A stretch of DNA of 64,000 bases from Tridacna crocea (Eukaryota; Mollusca; Bivalvia; Cardiida; Cardiidae), in the NCBI GenBank assembly GCA_943736015.1, contig OX031064.1:59785361-59849360 (forward strand). Direction: 5' to 3'. Positions 21,109 to 31,104 of the stretch are shown here, in pieces. The translations under genes and the position numbers were made by a program. Below the pieces are notes generated by a model. The model was not told the DNA's origin, made no database searches, and worked only from the letters and a program-made list of their open reading frames with translations. Numbering within the stretch: the first letter of the stretch is position 1; the number at the start of each line of letters is the position of its first letter.

Positions 21109-21151
21109 GAGTTTCGACTGTATACTAAATAATAATTGCATAAAAATTCTC

Positions 21152-21420
21152 TCTTAAATCTTTACCAGAGGACAAAATTTAAGACTTTTCCCACATGAAA
21201 AAAAATGCAGAAATCAAAAATTGAACTTTGTGTTAGGAAGGATTGAAAAAATTGTGGGAAATACTGTATAAGTATCAGCGAGTCAAAAAAACTGCGAATT
21301 ATTGCTTTTCCATGTCACAAAAATTTCTAAATATGCAGCAAAGAAAAAGCTTGTAGCCAGCTTTTTCCCTTTTTACCACAAAGTTTTTAAGTCTTTTCCC
21401 CATTTCAAAAAGGCCTCATA
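21152..21420 (+). mobile_element. TTAA-MITE-1, strongly decayed
   Basis: CTTTACCAGAGGACAAAATT, then GATTGAAAAAATTGTGGGAA, an unrelated insert, then AGCTTGTAGCCAGCTTTTTC and TTTACCACAAAG. Confidence 0.45.
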
Positions 21421-21422
21421 AA

Positions 21423-21971
21423 TCTCTTTGCCAAATAATTTTAGACAGGTCCAATTGATTGTATGGTGTTAAAACACCGTTTTCAACATTATTTCAGTTA
21501 TATAACAGCCAGTGCACCTATCAATGCGTTCCTGAAGTCTCTTTTAGCAGTACTTCACATAATTTTCTTTGCAAGCCCCTGGATGCTTTCCCACATAACC
21601 ATTGTTGAAATAATGGTCAGCGGTGGGAGAGGAATGAATACGGTCGGCTGTTGCAGTGACTATCATCAATCCTCGGGAAGAAATTGGCCAAACCAGGCTT
21701 CATAGTCAAGCATGGAACCCTGGGCCCCATGTTGTCAAGTCCTGCACTCTAAAGACTGAGGTACTGAGCCTCTGCTAGATAGGTCCAAACTGAAAGCACA
21801 TGCAGACAACAAAATGTAACTCAAAAATTGAAATTTGTTTCCTGGAGAGTAGAAAACATTGCGGGAAAGGACAAAATGCTGGTTACTAGCATTTTCTCTT
21901 TTTCTGACGATGGTTTCAAAAGGCTTCTATATCAGGGTTGTAAAAACGACAGATTGTTTGGTGAAGGGTTA
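21423..21971 (+). mobile_element. TTAA-MITE-1 copy interrupted by a SINE
   Basis: The left end CTCTTTGCCAAATAATTTTA runs to AGACAGGTCCAA. After the SINE the element resumes with AGATAGGTCCAAACTGAAAG, the GGTTACTAGCATTTTC core and TTTGGTGAAGGGTTA. Confidence 0.75.
21455..21776 (-). mobile_element. tRNA-derived SINE with 12-bp target-site duplication
   Basis: The flanks are AGACAGGTCCAA (21443-21454) and AGATAGGTCCAA (21777-21788). On the minus strand the tRNA-like head is at the high-coordinate end and the body includes GGAATGAATACGG and AAGCATCCAGGGGC equivalents. The same SINE family is at 4454, 22255, 30595 and 34432. Confidence 0.75.
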
Positions 21972-22254
21972 CCAGGGAGTCAATCAAACTCGAGATCATT
22001 TGTCGAAGGGTTAACCTGAAATGACTTTAATTTGTCATCTTGGATCTAAGTGGGCTGTTCAGAGACATTCTAGCTTATCCAACTTTGAAATCATTTTAGT
22101 TGTTATTTGCCATGACAGGGAAGATGTGGATAAAAAAAATAAGTATTTCTTTTCTATATGGCCCTGCAGGAATTGAGACACGGTTAAGGTTTGTTCGTTA
22201 TCTAAAATCCTGGATGCAGTTTGACTAATAAGAAATATTCACAATCAGTTCATT

Positions 22255-22548
22255 CATTTAATTTTATGGTGTTTAACACAGTTCACAACATTATTTCAGT
22301 TATATTGTGCTATCTATGCTTTCCTGGAGTCTCTTTTACCGGCACTCAGCATTATTTTCTTTCCAAGCCACTGGCTGCTTTCCCACATAACCGTCACTGG
22401 AACAATGATTAGTGGTGGGTGAGGAATGAATCCTGTTGCTATGACTATCATCAATCGTAGAAAATAAACTGGCCAAGCCAGGGATCAAACTCACGACCCC
22501 TTGTTCTTCAGTCCTACACTCTATCGAATGAGCTACCTGGGCTCGGGC
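22255..22548 (-). mobile_element. tRNA-derived SINE
   Basis: The minus strand head (GAGCCCAGGTAGCTCATTCG, A-box-like) is followed by a decayed B box (GAGTTTGATCCCTGG complement region near 22482), then the family body GTGGGTGAGGAATGAATCC and AGCCACTGGCTGCTTTCCC. Confidence 0.7.
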
Positions 22549-22738
22549 ACAATCAGTTCAAAAGATGCAAGTAGTGAAATTTCATGATTGTTTTTGTCAG
22601 AACTCTGAACCCCTGAGTAGCAGACAGTTAGACAATCCAAGCAGCCTGACCATGATCTATATTGCAAAAACAATGTAAGTAAAGTTAGGCGCATTAAGGA
22701 TTTAACCAATCTGATTAAAAAGTTTGGTGGTTTCTTAC

Positions 22739-22871
22739 TTCATGTCTCAAGTTGCTTGAATCCTGATACCATCACTGTGCGACATAATTCTTTATTTTAC
22801 CATTCATCATGGTTCATTCAGTTACACTTTGCGTCTTTGTACCAGTATCAGGCAGGTAGTTGCAAAAGCTA
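22739..22871 (-). other. exon-like repeat, copy C
   Basis: The donor-like GTAAGAAACC after CATGAA is kept. The acceptor has mutated to CTATTTTTCGG. It shares CTGCCTGATA and CTGAATGAACC with the other copies. Stops occur in every minus-strand frame. Confidence 0.3.
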
Positions 22872-22891
22872 CCGAAAAATAGAAAACTGAA

Positions 22892-22945
22892 TTAACCCTT
22901 TACCACACAATTCTGTATTTTAACTAACTTAAGAAATATAAGCTT
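22892..22945 (-). mobile_element. TTAA-MITE-1 end fragment
   Basis: TTAACCCTTTACCACACAAT followed by about 30 bp of the arm, then unrelated DNA. Confidence 0.55.
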
Positions 22946-22964
22946 GTCAAAGCATCATCACGAA

Positions 22965-23100
22965 GACAAGGGGCCATGGCCCTGAACTTGTGTACCTGAG
23001 TCTTTGGCAAAACATGGCCCATTTTCATGCTCTTTTGAGATATTTCTTATCAATATAGTGGAAAGTATAATCAAGACCAGACTGTATGTTTTGCAGTCTT
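22965..23100 (+). mobile_element. fragment of a pearl-like element 5' end
   Basis: AGACAAGGGGCCATGGCCCT and GTACCTGAGTCTTTGGCAAA resemble the ACAAGAGGGCC...GGCCCTGG...CACCTGAG start of family I. The copy is truncated. Confidence 0.35.
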
Positions 23101-23281
23101 ATCTTGATCTAAACTGTCTGATAATGTAAATGAAATCAGGCTCAGCCAATCAGTTTGAGAGTAATAAACTTTTAAAAATGAATTAACTCTACAAAACATT
23201 GAAATTTTGGACCTGACCAAATTGTAGGCACTGGAAAAGCTAAATTGAAATGTACATGTAGGCTAAATGATGACTTTTGTC

Positions 23282-23508
23282 TTAACTCTTTACCAAAAGC
23301 CAAAATTTTGGAACAGTCCAAACTGAGAGCTTTTGCAGACAATAAAATAGATGTTAATCAAAATTTGAAATTTGATTTGGAAAGGGTAGAAAACATAGTG
23401 GGAAAAGGAGAAAAAGCTGGTTACCAGCATTTTTTCCCTTTCCTACAATGTTTTCAAAAGCTATCTTACTAAGAGTCTTTCAGTAAGGATTTTGTGGTAA
23501 AGAGTTAA
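23282..23508 (+). mobile_element. TTAA-MITE-1, full-length copy
   Basis: TTAA lies at 23282 and 23505. The left arm has GCAGACAATAAAATAGATGT; the core is AAAGCTGGTTACCAGCATTT; the right end is TTGTGGTAAAGAG. A core fragment (GCATTGTGGGAAAAGGAAC) follows at 23521-23575. Confidence 0.85.
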
Positions 23509-23639
23509 ACTGGGAAGAAAGCATTGTGGGAAAAGGAACAATGCAGGTTACCTTTTCCAACAACTTTGTCAAAATTAATGCAGTGTTCCAAATAGCTTTC
23601 TATTTCAAGGGTATACTTAACCCCTATGCTGTAAATCTG

Positions 23640-23994
23640 GGAGTAAGGTTTCATATTAGAGGGTATGACAATAATAATTCTCAACAAGAGGTAGAGCAAT
23701 TAATATTGATGATCTGCTGCACAAAAGTCTGATATATATTAAGATGTCTGTGGAAATTTACTGCTTAGTCATTAAAAACCTGAAAAGACGGTATGAAGTG
23801 ACTCTGATAGGACAATGTCAAAAGGAACATTTTGTGTCATGGGTTTCTTTTTTTGCATGGAACATTTTTTCATGTGTTAATTTATGGATAGATATTTCCG
23901 TATGATATAACAATAATTTATCAATAAAGGTAGCAAGTCGCTTCAAATCCTATTGTTTTACAAGTTAGCAAGATATTGGGTTTTCTTTTAATGT
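23640..23994. other. unassigned AT-rich DNA
   Basis: No repeat termini or coding signal is seen. Confidence 0.45.
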
Positions 23995-23996
23995 TT

Positions 23997-24232
23997 TTTT
24001 CCCTTTACGAAACAAACCAACTTTTTATGACCCTGAGGAAAAAGGTTTTTGAAAACATAAAAGAAAAAGTATAAAATGCTGGTAAACAGTATTTTCTCCT
24101 TTTCCACAATATTTCCACCCTTAGTATCTAGAAGAAATTCAGTCATTCAGACAACCTATCATTTTGTCATCAAATGATGACAAAATGATTTCTATTTGGA
24201 CCCAGCCTTAAATGCTATCATTTGGGAAAGGG
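23997..24232 (-). mobile_element. TTAA-MITE-1, decayed inverted copy
   Basis: CCCTTTACGAAACAAACCAA at the left, GACCCTGAGGAAAAAGG, core AATGCTGGTAAACAGTATTT, and TTTGGGAAAGGGTAAA at the right. It includes a short direct doubling of TTTTGTCATCAAATGATGAC. Confidence 0.65.
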
Positions 24233-24259
24233 TAAATTAAAAATCAGGTATTATCTTAC

Positions 24260-24364
24260 CTTATGTCTTTTAGTGAGGTCAGCTGTTTTCCCATCATCAA
24301 TTCATGGCTCATTCAGCTAGACTTTGGGCTCCCCTACATCTTCTACAAGCATTTCAAAAAGGTC
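24260..24364 (-). other. exon-like repeat, copy D
   Basis: This copy has the best splice borders of the set on the minus strand: acceptor TTTCTTTGCTTCAG before GACC, and donor CATAAG before GTAAGATAAT. The frame from the acceptor reads DLFEMLVEDVGEPKV then stop. The stop after KV coincides with one in copy C, which argues against coding on this strand. Confidence 0.35.
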
Positions 24365-24682
24365 CTGAAGCAAAGAAATCATATTCACTCTGAGGACCAA
24401 ATGCATGAGAATAAATGGGCAAAATACCGGAAAATGCCCCTTCATAAATTGCGGAAAACACATGAAACTAAAAATTATGGGTAAAAAAATTGCAATTGTT
24501 TTACAGATTCATTTTGTATATATCAAATTCAGTATTTGTCACTGGAATGAAACTGAAAATTTCATTAATTTTTTCTTTCAACTAAAAAACCAATGCACAT
24601 AATGACTATGGCGGCAGGGCGTTTGCCAGGATATTATACCATCAAGTACTTCACATTGTAATCTGTTGTCAAGGGAATTGAA

Positions 24683-24872
24683 TTTGATCCTTACTACACA
24701 ATCAAGTCTTCTGACAACCCTAAAGAGAAGAGCCTTTGAAAAGGTTGCTGGAGGGAGAAAATGCTGGTAAGCAGCATTGTTTCCTCCCCTTTTCAAATAT
24801 TGGGATCGGTTTCGGTAGGGGACTTCTAATAAAAACATGTGCCTGCTCAACTTGCAAACTTTTTCAAAGGCC
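24683..24872 (-). mobile_element. TTAA-MITE-1 remnant
   Basis: TTACTACACAATCAAGTCTT, GAAGAGCCTTTGAAAAGG, core AAATGCTGGTAAGCAGCATT. The right arm is heavily diverged. Confidence 0.5.
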
Positions 24873-25593
24873 ATGCATTATCAGTCAACCTTAAAACTAC
24901 ATTTCTGTGTAAAAGGAAATACAGGATAATACTGGAAAATGCCGCTCCACTGTATCACGAAAACCCATGAAAATCTAAATAGTGTGTCAAGAGAATTTTG
25001 TTTTCTAATGGAATCATTCCGTATATGCCCTTTTCTCACATTTTTGTGAACCTAACAGGTATTTTCAATCCATCAAAAAGCCAAACAAAGCAATGATTTA
25101 ATTTAGGAGCATTAATTGACAGGGATCATTTCGAATAACTTCATGATTCACTTCCACACAGTGTATAAATATCCAAGTGTAGTCAAATGATGTCATTCAA
25201 AGGGTATTCCTAGAAGTCACAGCCTTATCACACACATATTTTCTGTATCTTACTTTGAAATCACGCTTTGACCTATCCGGCACCAAGTGCAAATAAATGT
25301 GATGTACAAACAACTGATGAATTATGGGGGGAAATGACTTCAAATTTCTGTTTTAGATAAAAGCCTTGAGTGTCTGTATTCCGTGATGATAAGGAAACAA
25401 CATTATAAAATTAAGAACTGAAACCAGAATATGAGCTACAAATTACTTGCCTTCAAAAAAAATCATTTTTTGACCACTTTCACATGAAAAGAATAACTTG
25501 GATAACAATTTTCATGTTCAATGTGCACAAATAAAGAACATGCCATCGGCCTAGTCTCAATAATTAGATGTCCCGGTGATCTTTTCCTATTTC
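24873..25593. other. unassigned AT-rich DNA
   Basis: No repeat termini or convincing frame is seen. Confidence 0.45.
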
Positions 25594-25957
25594 AGGGATG
25601 TGGAATTTCTATGCCCGACTTGTCCCACTCGGGACTTTTTGCCTGTGGACAAGTGAATTTTTCCAGAGCACTTGTCCGCGGGCAAGTGAATTTTTTAGCC
25701 AAACCAGATAAGGACATGTCATATTTACATCAATGACAATCCTCAAACGCTCCATTTATTCCAAGTTTTGCATAACTTGTGTTGAAATAAACAAAAACAC
25801 CTTCAAGGTACAGACTAAATGTACTGACCCTTTGTGAGGCCTCTCGCTGCAGGGGGAGGGGGAAAGGACAAGTAAACTTTAAATGCGGACAAGTAGGAAA
25901 TTCAGTCCAACTTGTCCGTGGAAAAGTGGGAAAATTCCAAAATTGCACACCCCTGTA
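25594..25957. mobile_element. fold-back MITE of unknown family
   Basis: The left end CAGGGATGTGGAATTTCTAT and the right end AAATTCCAAAATTGCACACCCCTG are inverted, with gaps. Internally, GACTTGTCCCACTCG and ACAAGTGAATTTTT on the left mirror ACTTGTCCGTGG and GGACAAGTAAACTTT on the right. Confidence 0.55.
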
Positions 25958-25959
25958 TT

Positions 25960-26245
25960 TGGATATTTACTGTACACCGTACCGTCTCAAGTCCATCGTA
26001 AATTTTCCGGTAGCAAATATATAGCGCTATACCGACTTTTGGTTTCGTCGGTTTTATCTGTATTGCAGTGAAATGCAATTAAATTTGTTAAACCATTCAT
26101 TACATAAAAAGCATGTAGAAGTCGTTTACAACATGTTTATCTCGGAAAAATCACAGACGAAATTTATCATGCATGGCAGCCATTTTGAACGTTTTCAGGA
26201 ACGTAAATAGCTGGAGTCATTGATAAAATGCATGTTATTTTCTCA
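25960..26245 (+). repeat. dispersed repeat, copy 1 (partner at 36440-36733)
   Basis: It shares ordered blocks with the partner: CTGTCTCAAGTCCATC-like, TTTATCATGCATGGCAGCC, GCAGTGAAATGCAATTAAAT and a TGTAAA/CGTAAA-AGCTGGAGT tail. Function and family are unknown. Confidence 0.6.
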
Positions 26246-26650
26246 CGATCAGAGTTTGAATTGAAAATATTTGTATTTCAAATGAAAGAATATTGAATAC
26301 GCAAGCTACAGGTATGTTTAAATCCTAGTTTTGTGCTCTATTTGGGAAATTATAAGAGTTCAAACTTGGGCACAAAATCTGTGCGGAACTTTCAATTGAT
26401 TTTGCCCAGATTGTCTCTGTACCCAGAGGCAACCAGTCGTAAAGTAACATCGCCTTTGGGGACAGTTATCTGTACTAGCCATCTGCCTTTTTGTGCAAAC
26501 ATGGTGTGACCTAATTTTGGTAGCTCAGTAGTATTTACAGCAGAAAGACAAAGATCTTTGCATTTTCTGAAAGGGACACTATTTAGATTTCAGACCAGTG
26601 TGTAGAATTTCCAAGACATTCAAATTTAATAACAACATTAAAGAAGATCA
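26246..26650. other. unassigned DNA
   Basis: No recognisable element is seen. Confidence 0.4.
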
Positions 26651-26654
26651 CGTT

Positions 26655-26726
26655 GTTCTCCTTTTCCCAATAGGTTTTCAAACCTTTCTAAATTAAGTTT
26701 CAGTTTTTGAGGCATATTCATTTTGT
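26655..26726 (-). mobile_element. TTAA-MITE-1 fragment
   Basis: TTCTCCTTTTCCCAATAGG, then CAGTTTTTGAGGCATATTCA and TTTTGTCATC, which breaks into a microsatellite. Confidence 0.5.
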
Positions 26727-26813
26727 CATCAATCAATCAATCAACCTATCTATCTAACTATCAATTAATGCATCAATCTGTCCACCCGTCAATTAATCAA
26801 TCGATCACTTTAT
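26723..26813. repeat. imperfect ATCA/ATCT microsatellite
   Basis: Runs of ATCAATCAATCAATCAACC, CTATCTATCTAAC and further AATCA units. It starts exactly where the MITE arm GTCATC would continue, so it probably grew from that sequence. Confidence 0.7.
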
Positions 26814-26859
26814 TGGGCTAAATTCTTCGAAATCTGTGAGCTAGTGCGAGTCTTTATAA

Positions 26860-26995
26860 ACTTGAGGCGACTCGTCTTCCATGTGGGGCAAGTTGTTCCT
26901 TAAGTTGGGGCAAGTGTCTCCTAAAAGTGGGACGAGTTGTCTTGGGCCGAGTTTTTTTGTGGGGCGAGTTGTCTTTGGGGCGAGTTGTCTGTCAT
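26860..26995. repeat. short degenerate minisatellite
   Basis: About six irregular units built on GTGGGGCGAGTTGTCTT (15-28 bp spacing), followed by unique sequence. Confidence 0.6.
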
Positions 26996-27775
26996 TCATC
27001 GAATACAATACGATACAGTACTTATTGTTCTACAGAATAAAGCACCAAATTTCATTAACTTTCGTTTGACTTGTAAAATGATACCACGTTTCAATAGGGA
27101 TGTATAGTGGAGGGGGGTTTGCTGGCATTATGCCGTAAATACAACTTACAAAGTACCTATAGGCCGAGTCCTAAATATTATTGTTTAAATGCGAATGTTT
27201 GTCACAAAAAATCAAAGATGGCGGTATTTTGCATTTGTGGTTCCCTGCCTTGTATCCGGAAATTACACTGTTTCTTTACATTTTCACGAGACTGGTCCTC
27301 CGCGAATGGAAGAAGAATCGGACCCAAGAAGATTCGGTCCAAAGCAAAAAGTTTAACGGTTTTCTTTCAATAGCAATCAAAATACCATTATGATTTTTTA
27401 TTACGTTATCAACCTGTAACTGTGTACCTGAAATTTTGGAGAGGAACAATATAAGCTTAGCTTTCGTTCTGATCCATTTCGTCAGTTATTGTTTGTTAAT
27501 TTGTTGATTTGTCTTTAGATCTTTGTATTTATATATAATTGATGAATAAATTATGTTTAAACTTAAAGCAAAAAGTTAAGATCCAGACCGAAGAAAATTC
27601 GGCCCACACAGAAGAAGATTCAACCCAAATTTTATATTATGTTCATTGTGCTGATATTCTTCTTTTCACTTGATTTTGCAAAACAGTGTCAGTTGTTGAT
27701 TTTTTTTTTAACATTATCGTATAATTTATTATATTGCACAATGATAAAAATGTTTGCTTTCACCCATTGCCAAAC
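26996..27775. other. unassigned DNA
   Basis: It contains AAGATGGCGG at about 27217, similar to a YY1/TISU start context, and a GACCCAAGAAGATTCGGTCC motif at 27321 with looser repeats near 27585-27625. Nothing supports a gene. Confidence 0.35.
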
Positions 27776-27789
27776 GGCAAATTTTTTTT

Positions 27790-27866
27790 CTCCTTTTCCT
27801 ACAATGTTTTCTGAAGGCTTCTTTCTCAGGGGCGTCAAAAGTAGGGATTGTGTGGTAATGTGTTAA
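27790..27866 (+). mobile_element. TTAA-MITE-1 right half
   Basis: TCTCCTTTTCCTACAATGTT, CTTCTTTCTCAGGGGCGTC, GGATTGTGTGGTAATGTG and TTAA at 27863. Confidence 0.6.
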
Positions 27867-27986
27867 TTATATCTTTTTGCAAACTGTATAAATTTAAATA
27901 GATATTCATTTTCCTTTTAGATTGGATTATTGATGGATTATTTAAATGGATTAACTACTTATGACACAATTTCAGATTAAAGTAAA

Positions 27987-29534
27987 ACAAGAGGGCCAAG
28001 ATGGTCCTGGATCGCTCACCTGAGTTTTGAGATGACCATAGCCTATATCTTTTTTTTGAGGTATTGAAACAATGGAACCAAATTTATAATTTTGCTAAGC
28101 AATTTTCAAAAGGTCACCTGTAAAATTCTTTTCCAAATCTGACCATCAGTTTCAAAAAGAAGAATTTTTAAGAATTCTTCATTTCTGTATAAGAGCAAGT
28201 ATCCCCCATCCACGAGAGCCATGTTTCTCGATAGATCAAAATTTACGAACAAGTTTTGAAAAGGGTCACCCAAGGAACATTTCGGAAAATTTCTTTTAAA
28301 ATCTGACCAGGGGTTTCAGAGAAAGAGAATTTTCAAGAATATCATCATGTCCATATAGTGCAAGTAGCTCCCATTCACAAGAGCAAGGATCACCCAAGGA
28401 ACATCTCTGTCAAATTATTTTAAAATCTGACTAGGGGTTTCAGAGAAAAAGAATTTTCAAGAATTTCTTCATTTCCATATAATGCAAGTAGCCCCCATTC
28501 ACCAGAGCCATGTTTCTTCATGGATCAAAATTTTGTGAACAGTTTTTGAAAAGGGTCACCCAAGGATCATCACTGTGAAATCATTTTAAAATCTGTCCAG
28601 CCGTTTCAGAGAAGACAAATTTTTAAAAATTTCTTTATTTCCCTATAATGCAAGTAGCCCCCATTCACCAGAGCCATGTTTCTTGACGGATTAAAATTTT
28701 GTGAACTCTTTTTGAAAAGGATCACCCAAGGAATATCCCAGAGAAATTATTTCAAAATCTGACAAGTGGTTTCAGAGAAGAAAAAATTTTAAGAATTTCC
28801 TCATTTCCCAATAGTGCAAGAAGCCCCCATTCACCAGAGCCATGTTTCTTGACGGATCAAAATTTCGCAAACAATTTTTGAAAAGGGTCACCCAAGGAAC
28901 ATCTCTGTGAAATTATTTCAAAATCTGACTAGCGGTTTCGGAGAAGAAGATTTTTTAAGAATTCCTTCATTTCTATATAGTGCAAGTAGTCCTCGTTCAC
29001 CAGAGCCACATTTTTTGACGGATCAAAATTTCACGAACAATTTTTGAAAAGGGTCACCCAAGGAACATATCTGTGAAATTATTTCAAAATCCAACCAGCA
29101 GTTTCAGAGGAGAAGATTTTTTAAGAATTCCTTCATTTCTGTATAGTGCAAGTAGCCCCCATTCACCAGAGTCACAATTTTTGACGGATCAAAATTTCAC
29201 GAACAAAATTTTTGAAAAGGGTCACCCAAGGAACATATCTGTGAAATCATTTCAAAATCCGACCAGCGGTTTCAGAGGAGAAGATTTTTAAAGAATTTGC
29301 TAAAAAATTCCATTTCGTTGCCATGGCAACCAGAGTTTTTGACAGAATCAAATTCTGTGAACAATTTTTAAAGAGGGCCTCCCAAGGAACATTCCTGCCA
29401 AGTTTGGTCCAAATTGGCCCAGCGGTTTAGGAGGAGTTGATGTTTAAAGAATTGTTGACGACGCACGACGCACAACGGACACCTAGTGACCCTAAAAGCT
29501 CCCCTTGAGCACGTTGTGCTCAGGTGAGCTTAAA
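27987..29534 (+). mobile_element. pearl-like element, family I, copy 2
   Basis: The layout matches 12706-14240: ACAAGAGGGCCAAGATGGTC start, about seven ~166-bp units, GACGCACGACGCACAACGG run, hairpin TGAGCAC-GTT-GTGCTCA and GGTGAGCTTAAAA. It is closer to copy 3 (36774) than to copy 1 in several shared changes. Confidence 0.8.
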
Positions 29535-29736
29535 AAAAAGGTGTTGTGTATTTCATGTGTAAATAAGTTGTTTTAGTTCATGTTTGATCTTTGACACTGT
29601 CTGATGTAATTATGCAAGGATGGTAGTATAGGAAAGGCTGAAAAATACTTTAGTTCAACTCTTTATAGTTTCTTCTTCAGGACTTAGCAAAGCTTCGTGT
29701 CCAGGGGTGGAAGGTGTTATGGTAAATATCAAGTTC

Positions 29737-29850
29737 TGTTAACCAATTACCACACAATCCCAAGTTTAAACGACCTTGGGCAATCACTGAAAACATCCAG
29801 AGAAAAGGAAAAAATGCTAGTAAACAACAAATTACCTCATCATTTGAACC
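29737..29850 (-). mobile_element. TTAA-MITE-1 fragment
   Basis: TTAACCAATTACCACACAAT, CCCAAGTTTAAACGACCTTG, core GAAAAAATGCTAGTAAACAAC. The right arm is missing. Confidence 0.5.
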
Positions 29851-29934
29851 ACAATCAATATGTCGTCTACAGCTGGGAAAAGTCTAAATCTAATCATGTT
29901 TAGTAAGGGTGTAAAGGGTGAAAAGGGCATGTGT

Positions 29935-30193
29935 GGTAAAATCATTTTGAGGTCAATCGTAAAAGACAATGGATAGAAATATTGCAGAATTTACTCATTT
30001 TCCCGTAATATTTACAAAAGGCCTCTTTCTCAGAGTTGTTAAATTTCAGGATTGTGTGAAAAAGGATTGACTCTTTACCGAATGACAAATTTTTTTCATA
30101 GTCTAAATTAAAACCAGTTGCAGACAACAAAATAACCTAACCTAACCCTAACCCTAGGGTCTTTTAGGGATTATGTGTTAAATGGTTAACCTT
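29935..30193. mobile_element. TTAA-MITE-1 remnants with telomere-like insert
   Basis: A right half (CTCTTTCTCAGAGTTGTTAA, GGATTGTGTGAAAAAGG) is followed by a left arm (CTCTTTACCGAATGACAAAT, GCAGACAACAAAATAA). This runs straight into telomere-like repeats, then GGGATTATGTGTTAAATGG. Confidence 0.55.
30133..30159. repeat. interstitial telomere-like repeat
   Basis: About four units of TAACC/TAACCC, then CTAGGG. This is the complement of the animal TTAGGG telomere repeat. It lies where the MITE arm reads AACAAAATAA, so it is either a repair patch or expansion of TAACC. Confidence 0.65.
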
Positions 30194-30399
30194 TATTGTG
30201 CTCAATAGCCAGATCAATGTTATTTTAAACTTAATTTTTGGACAAAAAAATCTCCCTATCAGACAATGCAGATCCAAGATCAGACTGCAAGTTCTATGCA
30301 TCCTGATCTTAATCTACTCCATCCTCAAAAGGTCAGTGTGAAGCAGGTTAAAGGTTAATACTGACCAGCTCTTGCAAGCTTTAGGGTGCTGATCGGTGA
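30194..30399. other. unassigned DNA
   Basis: No recognisable feature is seen. Confidence 0.4.
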
Positions 30400-30541
30400 C
30401 AATACCAATCAGCAAATAAGTGAGAAAATACTGAAGAAGAATGAACCAGTAGCAATGACTATCATCAGTTTTTGAAATGAGTTGTGAATGTAACTTATGA
30501 CTAACAGATTACAAGCCCTGCATGATGCCAACTGGGCTAAG
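30400..30541 (-). mobile_element. degenerate SINE
   Basis: AGAATGAACCAGTAGCAATG, ACTATCATCAG and a tRNA-like head remnant AAGCCCTGCATGATGCC. Same family as 22255-22548. Confidence 0.45.
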
Positions 30542-30594
30542 AAAGTTACTATTTCACAATATACAGTGACCTTGACACACAACCCATGCCTTAT

Positions 30595-30783
30595 TCCAGC
30601 TCAGTCGGTAGCATGTAGGACTTGAGAACATGGGGTCACTGATTCAATTCCTGGCTTGGACAGTCTCTTTCCAAGTATTGATGATAATCCTTGCCACAGA
30701 ATTCATTCCTCTTCCACAGCTAACCTTTGTTTCAAATATGATTATGTGGAAAAGCAGCCAGTGGCTTGCAAAGAAAATTAAAC
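30595..30783 (+). mobile_element. tRNA-derived SINE, plus orientation
   Basis: A-box-like AGCTCAGTCGGTAGCATG (30599-30616), then CAGGACTTGAG-like spacing, and B-box-like GATTCAATTCCTGG (30642-30655). The body has GAATTCATTCCTCTTCCACA and GAAAAGCAGCCAGTGGCTTG. It directly abuts the next MITE. Confidence 0.75.
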
Positions 30784-31005
30784 TACTACTACACAATCCC
30801 AAGTTTTTTTGACACAGCAAATTAAAGCTTTCTGAAAACATTATTGAAAAAGGAGAAACTGTTGGTCACCAGCATTTTCTTCTTTTCTCACAATGTTTTC
30901 AATCCGTTTGAAGACAAACCTCATTATTTGAGTCATATTTGATGTGTCAACTAGATATGCTTCCAAGACGAACTGATTAAAAAAAATTGTATGGTACAGG
31001 GTTGA
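30784..31005 (-). mobile_element. TTAA-MITE-1, inverted copy
   Basis: CTACTACACAATCCCAAG start, GAAAACATTATTGAAAAAGG, core ACTGTTGGTCACCAGCATT, and GTATGGTACAGGGTTGA end. Both termini are mutated. Confidence 0.65.
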
Positions 31006-31052
31006 CTTAAACTACAACCCTTGTCATTTTGTGAAAATTTCATACAACTTAC

Positions 31053-31094
31053 CTTAGATTTTATAAAGTTTCCATCTTGTGCTGTCAGTTTCAT
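31053..31094 (-). other. candidate coding exon cut by a MITE
   Basis: The minus strand reads MKLTAQDGNFIKSK and then a consensus donor (AAG, then GTAAGTTG). The TTAA-MITE-1 at 31105-31333 lies 10 bases upstream. The minus-strand sequence on its far side has an acceptor-like TATAGTTGTAACAG immediately before the TTAA site. If the MITE is ignored, the frame stays open from that acceptor, so the MITE may have landed in an exon. The exon is too short to name. Confidence 0.3.
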
Positions 31095-31104
31095 CTTTTT
31101 CACT

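Larger units (their letters stand above)
19822..21120. mobile_element. pogo/Tigger-like element, non-autonomous
   Basis: CAGTCGAA (19822) and TTCGACTG (21113-21120) are inverted ends flanked by TA on both sides, with AGTATA/TATACT extending the symmetry. The left arm has GACTTAGCGGTCA, typical of pogo/Tigger ends. No transposase frame is visible. A full TTAA-MITE-1 (20887-21108) sits a few bases from the right end. Confidence 0.6.

Noticed and set aside
24263..24484. Plus-strand frame (NSWLIQLDFGLPYIFYKHFK...) as a membrane-protein exon
   Set aside because: Related plus-strand words (FKKVLK, SWFIQL) occur in the other exon-like repeats but in shifted frames with stops. The splice borders fit the minus strand better.
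26881..27069. 62-codon frame over the GGGCGAGTTGTC units
   Set aside because: It is produced by the minisatellite and irregular spacing breaks the frame.
27217..27373. AAGATGGCGG start context with a 52-codon frame (MAVFCICGSLPC...)
   Set aside because: The motif resembles a YY1/TISU start, but there is no splice donor, no homolog I recognise and no other support.
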